In this document: positions 1 through 5,041 of the stretch, one piece after another
Position numbering within the stretch: the stretch's first letter is position 1
How the letters are laid out: each line of letters opens with the position of its first letter
Assembly (NCBI GenBank): GCA_016191305.1
Contig: JACPOX010000291.1
Coordinates: forward strand, 1-5,496
Length of the DNA stretch: 5,496 nucleotides
Source of the DNA: Legionella longbeachae
GTDB taxonomy: Bacteria; Pseudomonadota; Gammaproteobacteria; Legionellales; Legionellaceae
Direction of reading: 5' to 3'
Made by a program: the position numbers and the translations under genes
Notes under the pieces: generated by a model
What the model was told of the DNA's origin: nothing
Seen by the model: only the letters and a program-made list of their open reading frames with translations
The model's database searches: none

Positions 1-1
1 A

Positions 2-517
2 GATAAAGATAAAAAAATAATTCTGAATACAGCTTCTTTTTATGTACGTGAGCAAATTTATGAGAGTTACCAAGGAAAAATACTAAAAATACTTCCTTTT
101 TTTTTACGCCCAGAACCAGAGAACAGTACCTTATATAACTCGTTAACCACATCGCTTATGCTCGCCACCGATAATTTTCCCGATTGTAAAGATTTGATAG
201 AAATGTATAGTACCTTGGAAGAATTTATGAAGGCTCATACATATAACAACTCTGATCCCAAAAAAGGTTATTTACCTATTACAGACCAGCTTTTTTCCAA
301 GCAAAAAATCGAAGGTTATATGGTGGAAGAGGTTCTTCAAGATTTGGTTAAAAAAATTGCGAATTTAAATTTAGAACAAATTGAGACGACAAAAAAACTA
401 CAATTAAATAAAGATTTATCAGGAAAATCTGATTTGGGAATGTTTAAAAGTAAGCATAATCATTCTAAAATGGAAAGTGATGATAAAGAGTATTCACAAG
501 GCTATACATTGGGTTGA
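2..517 (+). CDS. C-terminal part of an unrecognised protein (5' end outside window)
   Basis: The frame is open from base 2, with no stop upstream of the first internal ATG (158), so this is the last 171 codons of a longer gene and not a 119-residue protein starting at 158. The visible part is hydrophilic and looks mostly helical, with no signal peptide, membrane segment or catalytic motif that I recognise. A lysine-rich helical stretch (IANLNLEQIETTKKLQLNK) leads into a polar tail rich in K, S, D, E and H. The last 16 residues (MESDDKEYSQGYTLG preceded by K) have acidic residues about 9-14 positions from the end and a hydrophobic residue at the penultimate position. In Legionella such a tail is compatible with a Dot/Icm secretion signal, but this is only suggestive. 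The gene ends in tandem TGA stops (515-520) and converges on the rhodanese gene. Function unknown. Confidence 0.7.
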   Translation, partial: DKDKKIILNTASFYVREQIYESYQGKILKILPFFLRPEPENSTLYNSLTTSLMLATDNFPDCKDLIEMYSTLEEFMKAHTYNNSDPKKGYLPITDQLFSKQKIEGYMVEEVLQDLVKKIANLNLEQIETTKKLQLNKDLSGKSDLGMFKSKHNHSKMESDDKEYSQGYTLG

Positions 518-523
518 TGATGC

Positions 524-544
524 AGTTGGGCCATGGGCCCAACT
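524..544. terminator. GC-rich hairpin between convergent genes
   Basis: This is a perfect 9-bp inverted repeat, AGTTGGGCC (524-532) and GGCCCAACT (536-544), around a 3-nt ATG loop. It starts 7 nt after the upstream gene's stop and lies 7 nt beyond the rhodanese stop on the other strand. On the plus strand it is followed by an A/T-rich stretch without a clean T run; on the minus strand there is no T tract. It may act as a weak bidirectional terminator or as a 3'-end stabilising hairpin. Its high GC content stands out from the surroundings. Confidence 0.5.
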
Positions 545-551
545 ATATTTA

Positions 552-905
552 CTATTTATAGCAATCCGAAGTTATACGTTTTATAGGATAACCAGCCGAA
601 GACCAGTCTATGATACCCCCATCTATAGAATAGATTTCCTGATATCCCATATCTATTAAAAATTGAGCAGCATATAAAGATCTTACTCCACCTTTACAGT
701 ATAAATAAAGAGGCTGATTTTTATTTGTTATTTTAGCTTCGATACAGGATATGATCGTGCTTTTAGGTAGGTGAATGGCGCTGGTTATATGAAATTCGTT
801 CCATTCGTCTAATTCACGCACATCAATTAAACAAAGTTCAGGATTTTTTTCCATCCTATTTTTAAGTTCATGTACATCGATGGTTTTAATACTAGGATTT
901 GTCAT
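552..905 (-). CDS. Single-domain rhodanese (sulfurtransferase-like) protein
   Basis: A 117-residue protein that is a single rhodanese domain with little else, close to the usual 100-115 residues for this class. Visible landmarks are the DVRELDEW motif (residues 28-35), HLPKS (45-49), the active-site loop CKGGVRS with the presumed persulfide cysteine at C70, and the C-terminal signature DGGIIDW...GYP (95-107). The six-residue loop (C to R) is the length of sulfur-transferring rhodaneses, as opposed to the longer loop of Cdc25/arsenate-reductase-like members. There is no signal peptide, so it is probably cytoplasmic. The start ATG lies inside the 3' end of the membrane-protein gene upstream (14-bp overlap), with GAGAG as a likely Shine-Dalgarno, so the two are probably translationally coupled. 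The sulfur acceptor cannot be told from sequence; candidates are cyanide, thioredoxin or a membrane partner. The family is clear, the substrate is not. Confidence 0.9.
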   Translation of the reverse strand: MTNPSIKTIDVHELKNRMEKNPELCLIDVRELDEWNEFHITSAIHLPKSTIISCIEAKITNKNQPLYLYCKGGVRSLYAAQFLIDMGYQEIYSIDGGIIDWSSAGYPIKRITSDCYK

Positions 906-1173
906 AGCGGATCTCTCGGATTACTGGTCTTGTTAGTGTAGAATGATGAAGCAACCAATAAATCGTTGCAGTGAATACACCGCCTATTAAGGTAGCAAAT
1001 GCCCAAGTAGCTGCAGAGACCAGTACAGGTTTTTGTCCCATATTATTCATGTTGCCTGCATCGTGAGCGACAGCGCCAGCAAAAATTAAATGTAAAATAC
1101 CATTAATCAACATCATAATATAAAAAAAAGTCTGTATTTGTGTAGCAAACTGCTGCGCAAGTTCATTGAGCAT
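892..1173 (-). CDS. Small two-helix inner-membrane protein
   Basis: A 93-residue protein of no family that I can name. It has two strongly hydrophobic segments, about residues 16-37 and 53-75, joined by a short polar loop containing DAGNMNNMGQKP. The positively charged tail (R82, R86, R89, K92) suggests that both ends face the cytoplasm and the loop faces the periplasm (positive-inside rule; inference). There are no cysteines or metal motifs; three histidines (H28, H37 and the HH pair at 76-77) sit in or next to the helices. The ATG is preceded by AAGGGG at a 7-nt spacing, a good Shine-Dalgarno. The gene lies 30 bp after the exported-protein gene and overlaps the rhodanese start by 14 bp, so the three look like one operon. 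It might anchor or serve the rhodanese at the membrane. Confidence 0.75.
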   Translation of the reverse strand: MLNELAQQFATQIQTFFYIMMLINGILHLIFAGAVAHDAGNMNNMGQKPVLVSAATWAFATLIGGVFTATIYWLLHHSTLTRPVIREIRYDKS

Positions 1174-1203
1174 GAAATAGCCCCTTCTTAGGTAAGACTG
1201 AGG

Positions 1204-1608
1204 TTAATTAACACTACAACCATTTTCATTGAAACGAATTGTGGTAGTTTCTTTCAAAATAATACGTTGGCAAGAGCTTGGAAAAATTTTTGCTCCATTT
1301 TTAATATATCCTAATGTTATTTGAGAGGGTTTACCATCAAAATTATTAGTTGGGTGTACATCAGAACTAAAAAATGCAGCTACTAACCCATCAATCGAAT
1401 CTAAAAGAATACCTTGTGTACTAAAGCTATTTTTTCGTATATCGTATCGACCAGGACCAGACTTTTCATAAATATCATAGCTTAAATTGATGGAATCTTT
1501 ATTAGTTTTAATGTCATTGCCTAAGATCAAGTTTAGTTTCATAGCATTTGCCTCAACAGCAAATATCAACAACGACGCCACACTACTGTAAAGAATTTTT
1601 TTAAGCAT
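1204..1608 (-). CDS. Small exported protein with a cysteine pair, unknown function
   Basis: A 134-residue protein starting at ATG 1608, which sits 6 nt after a good Shine-Dalgarno (AAGGTG, 1615-1620). An in-frame GTG at 1617 would overlap that site and is rejected. The N-terminus is a typical Sec signal peptide: MLKK, a hydrophobic core (ILYSSVASLLIFAV), then EANA with likely signal peptidase I cleavage after residue 22. The mature part is about 112 residues, beta-like and polar. It has only two cysteines, C113 and C131, near the C-terminus (SSCQRI and NGCSVN), spaced for an intramolecular disulfide in the periplasm. No lipobox, repeat or catalytic motif is visible, and I recognise no family. 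It is the first gene of the probable operon with the membrane protein and the rhodanese. It could be periplasmic or secreted. Confidence 0.7.
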   Translation of the reverse strand: MLKKILYSSVASLLIFAVEANAMKLNLILGNDIKTNKDSINLSYDIYEKSGPGRYDIRKNSFSTQGILLDSIDGLVAAFFSSDVHPTNNFDGKPSQITLGYIKNGAKIFPSSCQRIILKETTTIRFNENGCSVN

Positions 1609-1614
1609 ATCTAT

Positions 1615-1620
1615 CACCTT
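1615..1620 (-). promoter_or_regulatory. Ribosome binding site that fixes the exported-protein start
   Basis: The minus strand reads AAGGTG, then 6 nt, then ATG (1608). Because the alternative GTG start (1617-1615) lies within this site, the ATG three codons downstream is the better start. Confidence 0.7.
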
Positions 1621-1658
1621 GTTGGAAAAAAAGAACCTAAATTCGTAAGTTAAACCTC

Positions 1659-1686
1659 ATAATAATGATCTTACTGAGTCTGAAAG
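1659..1686 (-). promoter_or_regulatory. Candidate sigma-70 promoter for the exported/membrane/rhodanese operon
   Basis: On the minus strand a CTTTCA -35-like element (1686-1681) is followed by a 16-bp spacer and a TATTAT -10 (1664-1659, 5 of 6 to consensus), about 50 bp upstream of the start codon. The -35 is weak. In so AT-rich a region, chance matches are common. Confidence 0.3.
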
Positions 1687-1825
1687 CTTTTTTATGCAAT
1701 CTATTTCATCATCGTTGTTAGGGTTCACTACCGTTAGGATGAAATTTGAGCATAATATTGCACTATATTCAACATTTTTTTTCTGTATGAAGTATTTTTT
1801 AACAAAAATTTAAGTGTAGTTGTTT

Positions 1826-1853
1826 TTGATCACAGATTTTTTCTTCTTAAACT
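1826..1853 (+). promoter_or_regulatory. Candidate distal promoter for gshAB
   Basis: TTGATC (1826-1831, 4 of 6 to the -35 consensus) is followed by a 16-bp spacer and TAAACT (1848-1853, 4 of 6 to the -10 consensus). Use of this site would give a leader of about 125 nt containing the inverted repeat at 1860-1899. Confidence 0.25.
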
Positions 1854-1859
1854 GTCATT

Positions 1860-1899
1860 AAAAATAGAAAATAATTTAACCAATCCGGCTTCTATTTTT
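1860..1899. repeat. 10-bp perfect inverted repeat upstream of gshA
   Basis: AAAAATAGAA (1860-1869) and TTCTATTTTT (1890-1899) are perfect reverse complements separated by 20 bp. As RNA the stem would be weak, being A/U-rich; as DNA it could be a split operator. It lies between the two candidate gshA promoters. Confidence 0.4.
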
Positions 1900-1913
1900 C
1901 ATTTTAACAATTA

Positions 1914-1943
1914 GCTACAGCCAAGATCTTTTATTTCTATGCT
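1914..1943 (+). promoter_or_regulatory. Candidate proximal promoter for gshAB
   Basis: A TATGCT -10-like hexamer (1938-1943) has only a weak -35 match, GCTACA (1914-1919), at 18 bp. Use of this site would start transcription about 35 nt upstream of the gshA ATG and about 10 nt before the mini-ORF at 1959. Confidence 0.2.
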
Positions 1944-1958
1944 AACCTCGGTAACATC

Positions 1959-1988
1959 ATGGAAAAAATAATAAGAGAAAAAGCATGA
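1959..1988 (+). other. Nine-codon mini-ORF overlapping the gshA start (ATGA)
   Basis: ATG at 1959 opens MEKIIREKA, and its TGA (1986-1988) overlaps the gshA ATG (1985-1987) as ATGA. Such an overlap could couple gshA translation to the upstream peptide. It contains no cysteine, so it is not an obvious cysteine-sensing attenuator. No strong ribosome binding site precedes it, so it may be chance. Confidence 0.25.
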
Positions 1989-3280
1989 ATGCTCATGAAA
2001 TACCTGTTCCTCATTTGACCACTGCACATTCTGGGCCTTTGTTTCATGTGGAAAAAATCGTTTTAAATCAAGTTGCTGTGATAGAATCATGGTTCAGGCA
2101 CAAATGGAAAGAAACTCCAGCACCACTAACTTCTTCTGTTGACCTGCGTCATGCTGGTTTTAAATTATCGCCTGTGGATACCAATTTGTTTCCAGCTGGA
2201 TTTAATAACTTGAATCCCGAGTTTCTTCCATTATGTATTCAAGCAGCCCAGTCTGCATTAATAGATTATATTCCTGATTGCACTAAAATTTTACTGATCC
2301 CAGAAAGTCATACACGAAACAAGTTTTATTTACAAAGTCTTAGTGTATTGCGAACGATATTTATGAAAGCTGGTTTTGTCGTACGAATAGGTAGCCTGGA
2401 TCCGGATCTAAAAGATGCTACGGAGATTGTTCTTGAATCTGGCGAAACTTTATTGTTGGAGCCCATACAACGTCAGGATAACCGAGTAGGAGTAGAGAAT
2501 TTTAACCCTTGTTTTCTTATGCTAAATAATGATTTATCTCAAGGGATTCCTTCTATTTTACAAGGGATACAACAAAAAATCAGGCCTACAGCACAATTGG
2601 GTTGGTCTTCCAGATTAAAATCTAGCCATTTTAATTTTTACGATGAAGTGATAACTGAATTTTCTGAATTGGTGGGGATGGATGCTTGGCTAATTAATTC
2701 TTATTTTAGCGCTCTTGAGGGTATTGATTTTATGGCTCAAGAGGGCGTGGATAAGCTAGCAATTGAAGTAGATAAAATCCTTAGTTTAATCAAAGATAAA
2801 TATGCTACCTATGGAATAAAAGAAGAGCCATTTGTTGTTATTAAAGCAGACAATGGAACTTATGGAATGAACGTGATGATGGTTCATGGGGCAGAGGAAG
2901 TACGAGAATTAAACCGAAAACAACGAACTAAAATGTCGGCTAGTAAAGGTGGTCGCAAAGTGGATAGAGTGATTATTCAAGAAGGCGTGTATACTTTTGA
3001 AACTATGCCAAATGGAGCAGTAGCAGAACCAGTGGTTTATATGATTGGCCAATTTGTAGTGGGCGGATTTTACCGGGTTCATCAAGAACGGGGTATTGAT
3101 GAAAATCTCAATTCTCCCGGGATGCATTTTGAACCCTTGGCTTTTGCACAAGCATGTAATATGCCTTGTGATGAGTTAGAGGCTGTTGATTCTCCAAATC
3201 GTTTTTATGTTTATGGAGTGATCGCGCGTTTGGCGGCACTTGCTGCTGCAAGGGAAATCGCGGCAATTGGAGGTGAATAA
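1985..3280 (+). CDS. gshA: Glutamate-cysteine ligase, A. ferrooxidans-type GshA
   Basis: Catalyses the first step of glutathione synthesis, ATP-dependent joining of L-glutamate gamma-carboxyl to L-cysteine, in the cytoplasm. The 431-residue length and motifs fit the proteobacterial GshA family described from Acidithiobacillus ferrooxidans, which is unrelated in detail to E. coli GshA. Recognisable blocks are SPVDTNLFPAGFNN (62-75), IPESHTRNKFY (105-115), GWSSRLKSSHF (206-216), the nucleotide/metal-site-like IKADNGTYGMNVM (286-298), QEGV (332-335), GGFYRVH (360-366) and NLNSPGMHF (374-382). It appears complete, with no frame damage. The start at 1985 is preceded by purine-rich AAGAGA at 6 nt. 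The TAA stop overlaps the gshB ATG by one base (TAATG), and the gshB ribosome binding site lies inside the end of gshA, so the pair forms a coupled operon. Confidence 0.95.
   Translation: MNAHEIPVPHLTTAHSGPLFHVEKIVLNQVAVIESWFRHKWKETPAPLTSSVDLRHAGFKLSPVDTNLFPAGFNNLNPEFLPLCIQAAQSALIDYIPDCTKILLIPESHTRNKFYLQSLSVLRTIFMKAGFVVRIGSLDPDLKDATEIVLESGETLLLEPIQRQDNRVGVENFNPCFLMLNNDLSQGIPSILQGIQQKIRPTAQLGWSSRLKSSHFNFYDEVITEFSELVGMDAWLINSYFSALEGIDFMAQEGVDKLAIEVDKILSLIKDKYATYGIKEEPFVVIKADNGTYGMNVMMVHGAEEVRELNRKQRTKMSASKGGRKVDRVIIQEGVYTFETMPNGAVAEPVVYMIGQFVVGGFYRVHQERGIDENLNSPGMHFEPLAFAQACNMPCDELEAVDSPNRFYVYGVIARLAALAAAREIAAIGGE
3269..3274 (+). promoter_or_regulatory. Strong gshB ribosome binding site inside the gshA end
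   Basis: GGAGGT lies 5 nt before the gshB ATG (3280), within the final gshA codons. It is the strongest Shine-Dalgarno in the window and supports both the gshB start and efficient coupled translation. Confidence 0.85.
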
Positions 3281-4158
3281 TGAAACTTGCAGTATTGCTT
3301 GATCCTATACAGCAATTAAAACCATACAAAGATACAAGTATTGCGATGATAAAGCGAGCACAAGAGCTAGGATGGTCTTGTGCTTATTTTACTCAAGAGG
3401 ATTTATTCTGTAGACAGGGAAGGGCTTTCGCACGCGTTTATGAGTTAAGCATTGGCGAAGAGCACAGCAAAGATTGGGCTACAATTAAAGATCTTGGTGA
3501 GCAGCCATTAGGTGAGTTTGATATTATTCTGATGCGCAAAGACCCCCCTTTTAACATAGAATATATTTACACTACATATTTTCTGGAACTTGCAGAGCGA
3601 GAAGGTGTTTTAGTATCAAATAATCCACAAAGCTTACGTGATGCGAATGAAAAATTCTTTACTTTAAACTTTCCTCAATGTTGTCCTACTACACTGGTAT
3701 CGCGCAATATTAAAAAATTAAAGTCTTTTTGGGAGGAGCATCAACAGGTTATTTTTAAGCCTTTAGAAGGAATGGGAGGAAACTCTGTATTTCACGTAGA
3801 GGAACATGGAAGAAATTTGGCTGTTATTTTGGAAGTATTAACTAACAATCAAACTCAAACGATTATTGCCCAACGTTATATTCCTGAAATAAAAACTGCT
3901 GGGGATAAGCGTATTTTATTAATTAATGGCGAGCCTGTCCCCTATGCTTTGGCGCGTATTCCTGCGCAAGGCGATTTGCGTGGTAATTTGGCCGCAGGTG
4001 CACGCGGTGAAGTAGTTGCGATTACCGCAAGAGACCGATGGATTGCAGAACAAATAGCGCCCTCTTTGAAGGCTAAGCGAGAAATTCAGAATGAGACAAA
4101 GTTAGATATTGCTGGTGATTATTTACTTTGCCTCGAAAAAATGCGTTCTGGTTTATAA
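3280..4158 (+). CDS. gshB: Glutathione synthetase with an in-frame internal deletion
   Basis: An ATP-grasp enzyme that adds glycine to gamma-glutamylcysteine, the second step of glutathione synthesis. The 292 residues match bacterial GshB throughout: LMRKDPPFN (84-92), NNPQSLRDANEKFF (114-127), FKPLEGMGG (159-167), GDKRILLINGEPVPY (208-222) and the flexible glycine-rich loop GDLRGNLAAGARGE (231-244). GshB is normally about 315 residues. After LKAK (263-266) the protein jumps directly to REIQNE (267-272), which aligns with the conserved REIEAE of the last 26 residues in E. coli. About 25 residues, E. coli 266-290, are absent, including the TEINVTSP motif and the Mg2+ ligands D273, E281 and N283. 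The junction is at 4077/4078 and the frame is preserved. The product is expected to be inactive or strongly impaired, although the rest shows no decay. The family call is certain; activity is doubtful. Confidence 0.9.
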   Translation: MKLAVLLDPIQQLKPYKDTSIAMIKRAQELGWSCAYFTQEDLFCRQGRAFARVYELSIGEEHSKDWATIKDLGEQPLGEFDIILMRKDPPFNIEYIYTTYFLELAEREGVLVSNNPQSLRDANEKFFTLNFPQCCPTTLVSRNIKKLKSFWEEHQQVIFKPLEGMGGNSVFHVEEHGRNLAVILEVLTNNQTQTIIAQRYIPEIKTAGDKRILLINGEPVPYALARIPAQGDLRGNLAAGARGEVVAITARDRWIAEQIAPSLKAKREIQNETKLDIAGDYLLCLEKMRSGL

Positions 4159-4184
4159 GCTTAGGTTCTTTTTTCACCTAAGCT
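4158..4184. terminator. Hairpin between gshB and mlaA
   Basis: A perfect 9-bp stem, AGCTTAGGT (4158-4166) with ACCTAAGCT (4176-4184), closes a 9-nt loop containing six T. It begins at the last base of the gshB stop and lies between convergent genes, so it probably serves both as a 3'-end structure. No T tract follows the stem on either strand; the T run is in the loop. Classic intrinsic termination is therefore uncertain. Confidence 0.5.
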
Positions 4185-4210
4185 CGGGCTAGGGAATTGT
4201 CAAAAGGCCC

Positions 4211-4972
4211 CTATTCATCTATATAATCGCTCCCAATTTCTGCTGCAATGGCCTTATTTCCTTTTTTATCATCAGCGTAAACAACACCATTATCTGGTTG
4301 AGTGCCCATTATTAAATGATTACGATACTGTAAATAAGAGTCTCGCATAAAGGAGTATTTATCTAATGCCTCATCCATAATGCGATCGCTATCCAAATAT
4401 TGCGAACGTAAATCAATATAACGTAGTGCTAATAAACTGTATACAAGTGTGTCATTATCAATGTAAACATAAGGACTGTATAACGCAAACTGGAATAACC
4501 AACCTGCCCCGTCGCGAAGTGTACTTGGACCTAAAAAAGGGATTACCAAATATGGAGAATTTTTATCTCCCCATTTGGCTAAAGTGAGGCCTAAATCATT
4601 TGCATGTGGAGGTAAACCAAAGGTTTTAGCCACATCGAATAAGCCACCTACACCCAAAGATGAATTTATAATGAATCGCCAAGTATCTCTAATTGCCCAT
4701 TTCCCTTCCGCTTGTAAGATATCATTGCCTACAGTGGGAATAAGATCGAGGTTGTTGTAAAAATTATTTACGCTCTTGCGGACGGGCCCGGGAATCACTG
4801 CACGGTATATTTTTGCTGGGGGCTTTAAAAAAATATTGTCAAGAGTCGTATTGAATTTATATACCTTTCGGTTAAAAGGTTCAAAAGGATCTACAGGATT
4901 AGTTCCCTTACAAACACAAGCAGTTAATAAGATACTACTAGTAAAACTAAAGGCTATTGAAATTAATCGCAT
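4211..4972 (-). CDS. mlaA: MlaA (VacJ) outer-membrane phospholipid-transport lipoprotein
   Basis: The outer-membrane component of the Mla system, which removes mislocalised phospholipids from the outer leaflet and passes them to periplasmic MlaC. The 253-residue length is normal (E. coli about 251). Residues 1-18 are a lipoprotein signal with lipobox LTAC, and lipidation is expected at C19. MlaA hallmarks follow in order: DPFEPFNR (28-35), PGPVR (61-65), NNFYNNL (69-75), INSSLGVGGLFD (102-113), DLGLTLAKWG (126-135) and IPFLGPSTLRDG (144-155), then the helical RSQYLDSD region (189-196) and an acidic tail. C21 is a second cysteine just after the lipidated one. The start ATG has no clear Shine-Dalgarno in its A/T-rich leader, and an in-frame stop lies six codons upstream, so no longer start is possible. 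Other mla genes are not adjacent, which is common outside enterics. Confidence 0.93.
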   Translation of the reverse strand: MRLISIAFSFTSSILLTACVCKGTNPVDPFEPFNRKVYKFNTTLDNIFLKPPAKIYRAVIPGPVRKSVNNFYNNLDLIPTVGNDILQAEGKWAIRDTWRFIINSSLGVGGLFDVAKTFGLPPHANDLGLTLAKWGDKNSPYLVIPFLGPSTLRDGAGWLFQFALYSPYVYIDNDTLVYSLLALRYIDLRSQYLDSDRIMDEALDKYSFMRDSYLQYRNHLIMGTQPDNGVVYADDKKGNKAIAAEIGSDYIDE

Positions 4973-5002
4973 GATTTTTATAATTATTTAATTTAATCAT
5001 TG

Positions 5003-5030
5003 ATGTTACACGAGTTTATTGTTATTGCAA
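5003..5030 (-). promoter_or_regulatory. Candidate mlaA promoter
   Basis: On the minus strand TTGCAA (5030-5025) is followed by 16 bp and TAACAT (5008-5003), each 4 of 6 to consensus, about 30 bp before the mlaA ATG. It lies in the 69-bp gap after the cytochrome gene, so mlaA may have its own promoter or may be co-transcribed; no terminator is evident in the gap. Confidence 0.3.
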
Positions 5031-5041
5031 ACTGTCATGAA

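Larger units (their letters stand above)
1618..1984. other. Divergent AT-rich intergenic region
   Basis: These 367 bp separate two divergent transcription units, longer than other gaps in the window. They hold candidate promoters in both directions, several T runs (for example 1774-1782 and 1795-1800), a 10-bp inverted repeat (1860-1899) and a nine-codon mini-ORF abutting gshA. There is no convincing protein gene, tRNA, known riboswitch or insertion remnant. Confidence 0.6.

Noticed and set aside
477..659. 60-codon plus-strand open frame
   Set aside because: It overlaps the real upstream gene, the hairpin and the rhodanese 3' end, has no ribosome binding site and no coding-like composition.
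1609..1617. GTG start at 1617 for the exported protein
   Set aside because: The GTG lies within the AAGGTG Shine-Dalgarno of the ATG at 1608; the ATG gives ideal spacing and a standard signal peptide.
1655..1670. Possible Fur-box half site (AATAATGATC) near the minus-strand promoter
   Set aside because: Only a partial match with no second half, in a very AT-rich background.
1694..1813. 39-codon plus-strand open frame in the divergent intergenic region
   Set aside because: Phe/Ser-rich translation of T-rich DNA, with no convincing ribosome binding site or motif; most likely chance.
2909..3329. Minus-strand open frames inside gshA and gshB
   Set aside because: They are antisense to well-supported genes and their translations resemble no protein.
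4050..4158. Frameshift, not deletion, as the explanation of the short GshB
   Set aside because: The conserved blocks on both sides are in the same frame and directly adjacent at 4077/4078, so there is no DNA left that could encode the missing residues in another frame.
4840..4870. One-residue-shorter FNR...FN...LD region in MlaA compared with E. coli, reminiscent of the E. coli gain-of-function NF deletion
   Set aside because: The spacing here fits the general MlaA family pattern as I know it, with E. coli the longer variant, so it is not evidence of a mutant.
4575..4991. Plus-strand open frames inside mlaA
   Set aside because: Antisense shadows of a clear MlaA coding region.
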